Shown here one piece after another: positions 1-7,226 of a stretch of DNA of 23,037 bases. Made by a program: the position numbers and the translations under genes. Each line of letters starts with the position of its first letter. The stretch's first letter is position 1. The notes below the pieces were generated by a model that saw nothing but the letters and a program-made list of their open reading frames with translations, made no database searches and had not been told where the DNA came from. The stretch covers positions 1 to 23,037 of IMG/VR virus record IMGVR_UViG_3300025280_000182; one strand, written 5' to 3'. Source of the DNA: a virus.

Positions 1-350
1 ATAATAGAATTCATTACAATCGTGGACGTAGGGGCAGTTGAACTCCATGCCAGTCCCGCTTGCGTAATATCATCGAAGGCTCCGTCAAAATTGTCTTCTT
101 TGAGAATCTTCCCGCCAGCAGAAACAATAAGTTTCTGCGTATCGCCCAGTTGGAAGTCGTGGACACCATTCACGACTGTCGCATCTGTGATCGCATTGCT
201 CATGTGACGATCTTGACCACCCCGCTGTTTGCGGCCTCCATCACGGGTCACCACCATGTTCTGCAAAGGAACACGCCTTTCCGCGCCGAACGGAGGGCGG
301 ATCGGCTGGTTCAGGGTGATCGTGACAGGTTGTGTGAATTTCTGTGCCAT
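1..350 (-). CDS. Partial tail protein, possibly propeller-type (P22 gp10-like)
   Basis: An open frame starts at an ATG at 348-350 and runs off the left edge (about 116 residues, no stop). The start follows the upstream gene's stop by 14 bases and has a GGTAGGTG purine-rich stretch before it. The protein begins MAQKFTQPVTITLNQPIRPP and contains QNMVVTRDGGRKQRGG, then VVNGVHDFQLGDTQKLIVSA. An N-terminal line of prolines, then a TRDGG...R...G stretch, then a 'gl-df....-l-v-gg' blade-like strand pattern is what I associate with beta-propeller tail hub or head-closure proteins of podoviruses such as P22 gp10. That assignment is inference from pattern. Its place last in the virion operon fits a tail protein. 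It could be another tail or fibre-associated protein; most of the gene is missing. Confidence 0.6.
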   Translation of the reverse strand, partial: MAQKFTQPVTITLNQPIRPPFGAERRVPLQNMVVTRDGGRKQRGGQDRHMSNAITDATVVNGVHDFQLGDTQKLIVSAGGKILKEDNFDGAFDDITQAGLAWSSTAPTSTIVMNSI

Positions 351-364
351 TCAAGCACCTACCC

Positions 365-1024
365 TTAAAAAGGCCCCTCACCCAAAATATCGCCCCACTC
401 GTTTCTTATCGGTTTGGATAGAAGTTTACGCAAGCGTTTACGCAACGCTTGTTCATATTTACGCAACTTCTTGAGGTAGGCCTCCCGTTTCCGGAAATTC
501 TCTCTTTCTTTTCTTTTAATTTCCTTCATCCTCTTCTGATATATTCGATAATCCTTGGCGTCTTTTCGTTTTGCCTGCGCCATACCTTTACGAATAGCAT
601 CCTCCGACTCTGGGAGACCATACTCGGTCCACGGCTGATTTCTTGTCTGAGGGCCTTTGCTACCAGATCCACCCACCGACTTAACCGAAATACGCCGACT
701 CGCCTGGGGACTCCTGGGCTGGTCGGGAGGACGCCTCCCGAACTTAATGGATGGGATCTCACTCGGGGCTTGGGGCAACCTCCCAGAAGCCCATTTACCA
801 AATGTCGATCCTGCTCGGCCCAAGACCGATCCAGACCAAGGCGCATCCTCTGGAACATTTTCCTCCATACGCCTACCTATGCCTCTCCAGGGTTCTTGAA
901 CATAGGGATCTTCAAACACCGCACTCAAAGCGTCCCCCCCCGGCCCCGGTCCCTGCGGAACGGGTGGCGGGAGCCGATCCAATGCATTGTAAAACTCAAA
1001 GTCCTCTTCATCGAAATACGGCAT
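365..1024 (-). CDS. Hypothetical basic coiled-coil protein in the virion operon
   Basis: 219 residues; family not recognised. The first 120 residues are Pro/Gly-rich and probably disordered (for example LPPPVPQGPGPGGD). Residues about 140-205 are extremely rich in Lys, Arg and Glu (IYQKRMKEIKRKERENFRKR) and should form a long charged helix or coiled coil. There is no signal peptide or membrane segment. The ATG lies one base after the adaptor-like gene's stop, so the two are probably co-translated. The basic helical tail could bind DNA or pack inside the virion, but that is speculation. Its position between the adaptor-like gene and the tail gene suggests a structural or assembly role. The reading frame is well supported by operon spacing; the function is not. 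Confidence 0.75.
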   Translation of the reverse strand: MPYFDEEDFEFYNALDRLPPPVPQGPGPGGDALSAVFEDPYVQEPWRGIGRRMEENVPEDAPWSGSVLGRAGSTFGKWASGRLPQAPSEIPSIKFGRRPPDQPRSPQASRRISVKSVGGSGSKGPQTRNQPWTEYGLPESEDAIRKGMAQAKRKDAKDYRIYQKRMKEIKRKERENFRKREAYLKKLRKYEQALRKRLRKLLSKPIRNEWGDILGEGPF

Positions 1025-1025
1025 T

Positions 1026-2159
1026 TCAGACGCCTACCCTTGGGTTGGTTAGCGCAGGAATCAATCTCACCGTCTGCGTGCCAAGGCTGTAATCTTTTCG
1101 CAGTTGTTCTTTCCAGCGTTCAAAATCAGCGCGGGCTATGACTCGCTGTCGATCACTTTGGTCGGCATACATATCAATCAATGCCCCGTCGATGATAGCC
1201 GGATGGTAGAGGTCCGGCATTTCCGGGATATTTGTCATGTCCGCCAGATCCGGTAACTGCCGGATATATTTCAGTGTGTGAAGAATCTCGTCGTCTGGAA
1301 TCGGATGGAGCCTCACCCGCAACCACCCGTCCTGGCGTTGAGAGGTTGTGCTGGTCCCCGTCGTTCCGTTCCACGCCTGTTTCAGTGTCAGCGCAGTGTC
1401 CGAGGCAATAGAGTCTACTTCCCGCCAGAGCGTTCCGGCTTCTGTCCCCGAGACAAAGGTTACAACGTGGCGAATCATGTCGCCGGGAACAAGTTCCGTC
1501 GTAAAGCTCGATCCAGAACCCGTCACGCTTCTGGAGGCATCGTTGAATGTGATGGTTCCCGTGAGCGTTGTCACCGCCCCCTCGCGAGACTTGAAACTTT
1601 CAATCGTGTATCGTTGCGGGGTTCCAAACGAGGAATTGTTCGGGAACTCGTTCGTCAAATCCCAGACCCCCTCCTTCTCAAGCCCACCGCTTGAATTCGG
1701 GTTTGACATGATGATATCTGCGTGGAAGTCGGCTGGCATGTCGTACTGATCTTCAAAGATGTCGTAGTTCAGGGTGCCAGCCGTAGTTCCCTGAAATGCC
1801 CGATCTATCTGAATGGAAGTCGTAGAGACGAACCGCGTAATGATGTAAATAGATTGGTCCGAAGCCAGCTTGAACTTACGCCCAACCATCGCCGAGGTGA
1901 ATGTCGTTCCTGACCCCGCAATCGTGCGCGAGGCATTCGTTGCCGTGACCGTACCCGTGTTATAGGGAGCGGTAGTCAGGAACGTGTACCGTTTTGACAT
2001 CCACGGGAGACCACGCCTGTTCCCCGTCAGGTAATTCAGTTCCTTATATCGGCGGTTAATGGCCTCAAGGGCCTTGATCTCAATCGCCGTGTTGAACGAG
2101 GAACTAACCCGATTGTCTATTTGCTCGATAACTCTTGTCAGGATAGTTCTAAGAAGCAC
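1026..2159 (-). CDS. Putative head-tail adaptor / tail accessory protein
   Basis: 377 residues, GTG start at 2157-2159 with GGAG eight bases upstream, 12 bases after the previous stop. The N terminus is helical (residues 1-48, ending NRRYKELNYLTG). Two copies of a beta-rich motif follow: residues about 69-125 (GTVTATNASRTIAGSGTTFT, then VGRKFKL, then IDRAFQG) and about 201-265 (GTITFNDASRSVTGSGSSFT, then GDMIRHV, then LKQAWNG). EDQYDMPADFHADI sits between them. I recognise this 'GTV-N-S-V-GSGT-F' strand pattern with a nearby 'Y-LPADF' box from phage connector or adaptor proteins with P22-type portals. The C-terminal third is helical. Following portal, scaffold and capsid genes in the same operon supports a head-tail joining role. 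It could alternatively be a tail tubular protein. Confidence 0.7.
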   Translation of the reverse strand: MLLRTILTRVIEQIDNRVSSSFNTAIEIKALEAINRRYKELNYLTGNRRGLPWMSKRYTFLTTAPYNTGTVTATNASRTIAGSGTTFTSAMVGRKFKLASDQSIYIITRFVSTTSIQIDRAFQGTTAGTLNYDIFEDQYDMPADFHADIIMSNPNSSGGLEKEGVWDLTNEFPNNSSFGTPQRYTIESFKSREGAVTTLTGTITFNDASRSVTGSGSSFTTELVPGDMIRHVVTFVSGTEAGTLWREVDSIASDTALTLKQAWNGTTGTSTTSQRQDGWLRVRLHPIPDDEILHTLKYIRQLPDLADMTNIPEMPDLYHPAIIDGALIDMYADQSDRQRVIARADFERWKEQLRKDYSLGTQTVRLIPALTNPRVGV

Positions 2160-2171
2160 AAACCATCTCCG

Positions 2172-3110
2172 TTATGCCGAAGCGGGTTCTGAGAGTTTCC
2201 CCTGAATACGAAGAACCTCTTCCACCGTGGTCCCCTGCTCTTCGGCGATCTTCTCGGGGTCAAGATTCTTGAACATCCTGATAGCTTTTTCTGTGTCGGA
2301 AAGGCCGGGGTCTTCCCAACCCTGAATCATCACGCTGGCCGAGGACGGCTCGAACCGCTTTAGCGCGGGCGCACCCGGCCTGATGGTCTCTATGGACCGA
2401 TACGTCGAGTCCGTCTGATAGCGTTCCGGGTCCAAGGTCTGCCGCAAATGCTTGATGCGTGAAATCCTCGAACTGTTGTGTTCGTGCCAGTCCAGGTTGT
2501 ACTGGCCGTGGTTTTGCAAAAGAACCCCGTTCTTGGATTTGCTGTCAGGCAGGAAGTAATCGTTCTGATGCAACATTCCCTCGGACACTTCCTTTTCAAG
2601 ATGTTTCAGTTCTTGATTGAGGGAGTCCCTTCGGGTGGGAGATGTCGCAACGGTCGTGGCATCGGAAATTATCTTGTCAATCTCCGTAATCCGGTTCCGA
2701 GCGGAAGCCTCATCAATCTTGGCGGCAAATTCCGGGGCCGAATCAAAGACACCAGCCGGAAGTCCCTGTAAATCCGACTGGTTCTTTATCTTCATCCCGC
2801 TCTCACCCAACAAGGAACCTTCGAGCTGGGTTTTCTCAGACTCCAGTTCCTTCAGGTATTGAGGGCTGAGAGGTGCGCTTTTTGGCTCAACATCCTGTGG
2901 AACATGAACGTCGGCCAATGCAGATCGAACCGGCATCGGGGCTTCCACGGTCATGACTTCACCGGAAATATGGTCTGCTTGTTGTTGCGCCCTTGTCTGG
3001 GCTTCATGCTTTGCAGAAACGGTTCTGATCCCTTCCGCAATCTTGTCTTTCTGTTCTGGAGACATTGCCCGTCCCCTTTTTCCCCGTTTCTTGATTGTTT
3101 CCGTACTCAT
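2172..3110 (-). CDS. Hypothetical helical virion-operon protein
   Basis: 312 residues; no family recognised. The ATG (3108-3110) overlaps the preceding stop as ATGA, with GGAGG nine bases upstream, so it is translationally coupled. The N terminus is strongly basic (KKRGKRGRAMSPEQKDKIAE). Residues 85-215 are rich in Glu, Lys and Gln and look helical, with TEIDKIISDATT and LNQELKHLEKEVSEG as likely coiled-coil pieces. The C terminus has a short helix-turn-helix-like stretch (DPEKIAEEQGTTVEEVLRIQ). The basic N terminus resembles recurring 'KRGR-MSPEQ' starts of minor phage proteins of unknown role. It is probably a minor virion or assembly protein, inferred from its position only. Confidence 0.75.
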   Translation of the reverse strand: MSTETIKKRGKRGRAMSPEQKDKIAEGIRTVSAKHEAQTRAQQQADHISGEVMTVEAPMPVRSALADVHVPQDVEPKSAPLSPQYLKELESEKTQLEGSLLGESGMKIKNQSDLQGLPAGVFDSAPEFAAKIDEASARNRITEIDKIISDATTVATSPTRRDSLNQELKHLEKEVSEGMLHQNDYFLPDSKSKNGVLLQNHGQYNLDWHEHNSSRISRIKHLRQTLDPERYQTDSTYRSIETIRPGAPALKRFEPSSASVMIQGWEDPGLSDTEKAIRMFKNLDPEKIAEEQGTTVEEVLRIQGKLSEPASA

Positions 3111-4387
3111 TTACCAATCCTCCCTTCGAGAATTCCAAGAACCATTAAACCCGATACCGCCAGCGGAGCCACCGCAAACGGTTGATACCCGAGCATTGTG
3201 ACCATGAAAACCACCGAGGCTCCCATGTAAGCATTTGTCCATTTCTCCGACTTCTTTCTGGCAATCTTCCGGCACATCCACATGAGCCATCCAGTTATGA
3301 TAAATAGAACCGGCCACCCCAGTTCAAATACGGCTTTCAGCAGTTCACTGGATGGGTGATGGTATATTTCCGTATGGGTAGGGAACCTCTTCTGCTGAAC
3401 GTGTTTCCCTGTTTGTCGATTCCGAACTGATGCCGTTCCGAGATTGTGGTCGGTTTTGATCAACCACCGGACGAAGACCTGCTTGAAACTTCCCGGCCCA
3501 CACCCGAAAACCAAACCGTTTGGGCACTGCGCCTGAACTTTCAGGGAATCCCTGAAGACTGCCAAACGCACTCCGTCCCCAGAGAACCTCGGGGGGTCCA
3601 GTATCCCGATGTAAAGAGCCGCGAGTCCGAACAGGGCGAGAACTATTGGGCGAAACCTCTTCGCCCACCAACGCTTCGCAACGATCACGCCGATGATTCC
3701 AGCCACTATCGGAAGGGTCTTTGTAGCCAACAGGACCGGGATCGCCAGCGGGATCACCAGCCACCATGACAGAACCGATGCAAGCGGAATTGTCATCGCC
3801 AGGTAGTGAACAAGATTCGTGTTGTTGTCCAGCCAACCCGTGAACCTCCAGTTGTGTTTCAGTTCTTCCGGTCGAATCTGATGCCATATCGGGTCAATTT
3901 CCCAGTGTTGCAGTGGAAGCCAAAACACGTTGATAAGCGCGATGAACAGAAGAACCCTTGCCATCATCTCTGCATGGAGTCTTTTTGAAAACACGAAGAA
4001 GGATATCAGTGCTACTGCGTAGAATGTATCGTAGAAGATAAAAACGAACGGGCGACCGACCCATAGGATCTGGTAGGCTGACATGAGTGATATCCATGCG
4101 ATCAGCGCACCCGCCCACAGACTTTTTGTCGCAACCCATGCTCCAAATCCCACCAGAATGAGTGTGAGCGTCCACACCTCTCTTGGCCCCCTTACGCCAA
4201 GAAAGGTAATTAGTCCAACTGATTCCTGGGGAGTCCTGCCTTCTTGCGGCAGGACTCCCCACCAGACCAGGAAGTGAACCCCTATAAGGAGTATCCCGAC
4301 AACCACACAAGTCCACGCATCTTTTGTCGTATGCAAAAGATAGCTGACTATGGAATATCGTTCGGGCACCCTTGAGCCGTTATGCAC
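3107..4387 (-). CDS. WaaL/Wzy-like O-antigen ligase or polymerase membrane protein
   Basis: 426 residues with about 10 hydrophobic helices. Likely GTG start at 4385-4387 after AAGGGAG; it overlaps the upstream secreted-protein gene by 40 bases and the next gene by ATGA. Hallmarks of the O-antigen ligase/polymerase superfamily: GWLDNNTNLVHYLAMTIPLA at residues 184-203, a conserved-type Arg (RLAVF, 274), GLVFGCGPGSF at 291-301, and a long extramembrane loop ending in HHPSSELLKAVFELGW (343-358), which matches the family's 'GxGxGxF ... HN-x-LE-x-x-ELG' signature. Family members polymerise or transfer lipid-linked O-antigen at the periplasmic face of the inner membrane. In a phage the likely role is altering host surface glycans (serotype conversion, superinfection exclusion); that is inference. 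It is unusual inside a capsid/tail operon. Confidence 0.75.
   Translation of the reverse strand: MHNGSRVPERYSIVSYLLHTTKDAWTCVVVGILLIGVHFLVWWGVLPQEGRTPQESVGLITFLGVRGPREVWTLTLILVGFGAWVATKSLWAGALIAWISLMSAYQILWVGRPFVFIFYDTFYAVALISFFVFSKRLHAEMMARVLLFIALINVFWLPLQHWEIDPIWHQIRPEELKHNWRFTGWLDNNTNLVHYLAMTIPLASVLSWWLVIPLAIPVLLATKTLPIVAGIIGVIVAKRWWAKRFRPIVLALFGLAALYIGILDPPRFSGDGVRLAVFRDSLKVQAQCPNGLVFGCGPGSFKQVFVRWLIKTDHNLGTASVRNRQTGKHVQQKRFPTHTEIYHHPSSELLKAVFELGWPVLFIITGWLMWMCRKIARKKSEKWTNAYMGASVVFMVTMLGYQPFAVAPLAVSGLMVLGILEGRIGK
4227..4261. repeat. Perfect 14-bp hairpin inside the O-antigen-ligase-like gene
   Basis: TGGGGAGTCCTGCC (4227-4240) and its exact reverse complement (4248-4261) are separated by 7 bases. 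The repeat lies in the N-terminal coding region (residues about 43-54, around VLPQEGRTPQ). No U-tract follows on either strand, so it is not a normal terminator. It may act as an mRNA structure that attenuates translation or blocks RNase, or be an inserted palindrome. Confidence 0.7.
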
Positions 4388-4740
4388 GCCACTCCCTTGG
4401 AATCATCCAGCGTCACATTTCCTTGCCGGATCGCGTCCGCACCCAGTCCAGATTCCACCGTTGCGTGATGCGATACAAGCAAGACCCCGTTCAGCGGGGG
4501 TGTTTGGCCGAGCCAGAAATAGTAGCGATCATACGTTCCGCTACCAAGTCCAGAGTTGTTCGACCCAGCACGGGGCACCTCGACCATCTTGTACGGGATC
4601 GGAGTTGAGTCTACCGATTTTCCGAAGCAGACGGTTCCGGTTCCGGGCGGGTAAAAGCACGTCCACTCGGCTGATACAATCGTTGGCAATACCAGCCATG
4701 CGGCCAGGAGAGCCAACGCCAGGAACAATTTTCGCTTCAT
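4348..4740 (-). CDS. Small secreted protein with signal peptide and four cysteines
   Basis: The ATG at 4738-4740 is preferred over a longer frame opening at 4797 because AAGGAGAG lies five bases upstream and the new N terminus is a textbook signal peptide: MKRK, a hydrophobic stretch LFLALALLAAWLVL, then TIVSA before EW (predicted cleavage after residue 24). The mature protein is about 106 residues with Cys 28, 38, 119 and 125, enough for two disulfides. It is rich in Tyr, Gly and Ser and has no family that I recognise. It is the first gene after the major capsid gene and overlaps the membrane protein downstream by 40 bases, so the two probably act together. Export to the periplasm or cell surface is inferred from the signal peptide. 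No lipobox is present. Confidence 0.75.
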   Translation of the reverse strand: MKRKLFLALALLAAWLVLPTIVSAEWTCFYPPGTGTVCFGKSVDSTPIPYKMVEVPRAGSNNSGLGSGTYDRYYFWLGQTPPLNGVLLVSHHATVESGLGADAIRQGNVTLDDSKGVACITAQGCPNDIP

Positions 4741-4750
4741 GGCTCTCTCC

Positions 4751-5695
4751 TTATGACACCTGTGCGCCAACAACCCATCTCCAGTCATTGAAGTCACAAC
4801 CGTACCTGACGTACCCGCGTTCCTTCATGACCATCGTGTCGAAGTCGTTGAACATTTCCATCTCGAACGACTCGCGGTTCCACCACGTCAGGGCTTGTTT
4901 CATCCGGCGAGAATCGATCAGGAAGTAGTTGTTCGTCTCGCTGTTGTCGTCACCCGTCAGGTAATCCCACTGGAGGAGCCGATACTGGCCCTGATGGACG
5001 TTGGGATTGTTGTTCGAGGTGTCAACCTTCCCCGCCGCCGCAATGATCTCATATGCGGTTGCATAAAGATCGGGCGGAATCAGGATGGTATCGGGATTGA
5101 TTCCGCCCATCCGTAGCGAGGCTGGATTCCTGAACTTCGACATCAGGATTCGCATGGTAATAAGGTTCACGGCAGAAAGAGCAGTCGTGACCAGATTGTC
5201 GAATCCCGTCGTGGTGCTGGTCCCACTGTTGGTCGTGTGGGAGTTCGAGCAAAGCGCAACAGCCTCGGACTGGCTGTAAAAATACGAGTCCGACTGGAAC
5301 GCAAGCCGGAAGACCCGAGAAGCGTTATGCTCTTCGAGATCCTGGAAGGAATCCCTGAGAAGAGTCGGCAAACGCTCGATAGCACCATATTGATCGTCCC
5401 GCATCAGCTTCCGCTGGATCTGGAAACCGCCCGCGAACTCACGGGGGGTGGCAATCACATCGTATCCCTGTGACTGGGACTGATACGTGATTGACTGGTT
5501 GCTGGTGGTGCCAAACTCACTCGGACGACCAAACGGCTCCATCTGCGACTGCCGCTCATCCGCCTTCGTGGTGGTCTTCACCGTATAGAATTCCGGCAAC
5601 ATCGCGTCAGGTGGCTCAGTCCACCGCATTAAGATTTCTCTGAAACGGGTATCCAGCAGATCTGGATGGCTTCCCGCTGTCATCGGTACGGCCAT
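4751..5695 (-). CDS. Major capsid protein
   Basis: 314 residues, ATG at 5693-5695 with AAGGAGA eight bases upstream. The sequence has the character of an HK97-fold capsid subunit of the Mu gpT-like type: an N-terminal arm (TRFREILMRW ... MLPEFYTVKTT), then FGRPSEFGTTSNQSITYQSQ, a central helix with EEHNASRVFRLAF, SHTTNSGTSTTTGFDNLVT, INPDTILIPPDLYATAYEII, and a C-terminal domain with NYFLIDSRRMKQALTWWNRE and KERGYVRYGCDFNDWRWVVG. Ligand loops such as 'P-D-LIPP-L' and a closing 'G-DW-R-V-G' are typical of this group; the assignment is by pattern, not alignment. It follows the scaffold-like and decoration-like genes and has its own upstream terminator-like hairpin, which would allow separate control of its level. 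Confidence 0.85.
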   Translation of the reverse strand: MAVPMTAGSHPDLLDTRFREILMRWTEPPDAMLPEFYTVKTTTKADERQSQMEPFGRPSEFGTTSNQSITYQSQSQGYDVIATPREFAGGFQIQRKLMRDDQYGAIERLPTLLRDSFQDLEEHNASRVFRLAFQSDSYFYSQSEAVALCSNSHTTNSGTSTTTGFDNLVTTALSAVNLITMRILMSKFRNPASLRMGGINPDTILIPPDLYATAYEIIAAAGKVDTSNNNPNVHQGQYRLLQWDYLTGDDNSETNNYFLIDSRRMKQALTWWNRESFEMEMFNDFDTMVMKERGYVRYGCDFNDWRWVVGAQVS

Positions 5696-5721
5696 GCTAA
5701 TCTCCTTCCTGGTTTATAACG

Positions 5722-5764
5722 AGAAAAAGGGGCCACCCAGGTACTCGGCCCCGAGTGGCCCCTT
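5722..5764 (-). terminator. Rho-independent terminator-like hairpin upstream of the capsid gene
   Basis: Perfect 10-bp stem AAGGGGCCAC (5727-5736) with GTGGCCCCTT (5755-5764) around an 18-base loop. Read leftwards it ends in TTTTTCTCG, a short U-tract. It lies between the decoration-like gene and the capsid gene, both leftward, so it would be a partial terminator or processing site inside the operon. Confidence 0.65.
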
Positions 5765-5819
5765 ATCCCGATGTTCTTGCCAGGGAGCGACCTTGGCAAG
5801 TCAGATTGTTTCCCGACTA

Positions 5820-6536
5820 TCAGTCAATCGGACTGAAGTAATGATTCGAGAAAACGATGTTCGCAAAGCTGTTTGTTGCGCCATCGAGTTCAACACTCTG
5901 GCATCGAGCCGTCCCACCAGTTCCCACCGCAATCGCAGAGTTAATCTGGTCAAGGGTGGACGTAAGCTGGACAGCCGCAGTCCGGCCAGGACACATCGGA
6001 GTGAAATGGTAAGTCTCCGTTGTCCCGATGTCCTGGGAAAACGGAACCGTAACCACGATGCTGGTAGCCGAGTTGAACGTGACGATTACTCTCGACTCGT
6101 CCTTGTTGCCAGCCAGCCAAGCGGTCCCATTCACCATCGTGGCAGTCCCAACATCCGCATCGGTAATGGTCAGTCCATTGGTGTCTGCGGAGGTCGAGAT
6201 GAGATCCTGCAACGCGGTATTCGCCGTTGCACCACCACTCAGAAGCCCACGGTAGATGGCGTGGGGATCGCAATTCACATCCGCAAGCCCTTCCGCGTCA
6301 CCCTGTGTGGTTGAATAGGTAAGCGATCCGATGTTTCTTCCAACACCGACACCGCCACCAACCGCCATGACCGTTCCCATGCAATCAACAAATCCAGTCG
6401 CGGTAGCGGCTTCGAGTTGACCCGTCCCAGCGGTAGTCTCACTATTGACCACGCGCCCAGCCGTCAAGGTTTCACCCGCTTTGAAGGTAGCGACCAAAGG
6501 GGCCGTACCACCACTTAAAGCACCTGAATACTCCAT
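5820..6536 (-). CDS. Putative capsid decoration / head structural protein
   Basis: 238 residues rich in Thr, Gly, Ala, Ser and Val, predicted nearly all beta. ATG at 6534-6536 with AAGGAG seven bases upstream; that ribosome binding site lies in the last codons of the preceding gene. The N terminus (TFKAGETLTAGRVVN) matches the usual start of phage decoration or stabilisation proteins ('-a-G-t-l-aG-lv-'). A later stretch (TATMVNGTAWLAGNKDESRV, then VTVPFSQDIG) suggests a second beta domain. It sits immediately upstream of the major capsid gene, where head decoration proteins are commonly encoded. Three Cys residues are scattered (53, 88, 182 approx.), with no metal motif. A role in coating the head is inferred from position and composition. 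Confidence 0.65.
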   Translation of the reverse strand: MEYSGALSGGTAPLVATFKAGETLTAGRVVNSETTAGTGQLEAATATGFVDCMGTVMAVGGGVGVGRNIGSLTYSTTQGDAEGLADVNCDPHAIYRGLLSGGATANTALQDLISTSADTNGLTITDADVGTATMVNGTAWLAGNKDESRVIVTFNSATSIVVTVPFSQDIGTTETYHFTPMCPGRTAAVQLTSTLDQINSAIAVGTGGTARCQSVELDGATNSFANIVFSNHYFSPID

Positions 6537-6538
6537 CC

Positions 6539-6955
6539 TTATCTCCTTCGCCGAACAGGGATATCCCCCGAGGTGAGCAAGCCTGTTGCTGGCCTTGCCC
6601 GGTTCTCTTTCATTTGAGGCTTTTTCAACCCGAACCAGGGCGCATGGACTTTCCGAAACTTCTCTTCGGGGTAATACTGATGACAGATACTGAAATCAGC
6701 ATTACAAGCCGTGCATCTGGTGTAGGCTGTTCTTGGTTTTCCGGTTACGTCGGTCACAAGCCCATACGCATTTCCTCGCGCCTTGAGCCGTTTCCGATTG
6801 CAAAGCTCGCAGAGATAGACTGGCATTCGGAGGTCTATTCTATCGTCCACCCTGGTTCCAGCCATCTTTCCACGCCCAACCAGCGGCATCAGCCTGAAGA
6901 TCATTTCCACCAGTTTCCGGCTGATATGCGTGGGTGGCTTTACCGGAATAGCCAT
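6539..6955 (-). CDS. Zinc-ribbon protein, virion operon
   Basis: 138 residues from the ATG at 6953-6955, one base after the upstream stop, with GGAG eight bases before it. A longer frame to 7054 exists but would overlap the neighbour by about 100 bases. Two CxxC knuckles are visible: C49-ELC (YLCELCNRKRL) and C81-TAC (TRCTACNAD), 28 residues apart, with a further Cys at 91: a zinc ribbon. Lys/Arg-rich segments before and after (HISRKLVEMIFRLMP; KPQMKENRARP; RRRR at the C terminus) suggest nucleic-acid contact. Its position between scaffold and capsid genes argues for an assembly or packaging role. The family was not recognised. Confidence 0.7.
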   Translation of the reverse strand: MAIPVKPPTHISRKLVEMIFRLMPLVGRGKMAGTRVDDRIDLRMPVYLCELCNRKRLKARGNAYGLVTDVTGKPRTAYTRCTACNADFSICHQYYPEEKFRKVHAPWFGLKKPQMKENRARPATGLLTSGDIPVRRRR

Positions 6956-6956
6956 T

Positions 6957-7226
6957 TCAGCGTCTCCGCGATCCATCAATGAAGTTATTCGTTCCGCAGT
7001 GTGGGCAGTTCGATGAAGACTGAACCGTCGCCCTTGCAACGGAAGTAACCCCAAGGTTGTCGGCAGGAACAGTCACCGGATCTTTCGCCGTTCCATCCGT
7101 ATTTCCGGTGTCCGTACTCGACCCCCCCACGGATTGGACGCGGAGGTCAATTCCCGAGAACCCACAAACCGAACACTTTATTCGGTAAGGCTCATCGCGT
7201 TCGGCATTCGGGCCGCGAGACCTCAT
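6957..7226 (-). CDS. Small zinc-ribbon protein
   Basis: 89 residues; the ATG (7224-7226) overlaps the scaffold gene's stop as ATGA, indicating translational coupling. Two CxxC pairs, C18-SVC and C74-PHC, bracket a Thr/Ser/Asp-rich, probably flexible loop of about 50 residues. The first knuckle is in IKCSVCGFSGIDLRVQ, the second in NCPHCGTNNFID, a rubredoxin/zinc-ribbon-like arrangement with an unusually long insert. It ends RRR. Together with the next gene it forms a tandem pair of zinc-ribbon proteins. Function unknown; inferred structural zinc binding. Confidence 0.7.
   Translation of the reverse strand: MRSRGPNAERDEPYRIKCSVCGFSGIDLRVQSVGGSSTDTGNTDGTAKDPVTVPADNLGVTSVARATVQSSSNCPHCGTNNFIDGSRRR

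Noticed and set aside
449-1141. 230-codon plus-strand frame
   Set aside because: Antisense to two leftward genes that fit the operon spacing; low-complexity translation and no family features.
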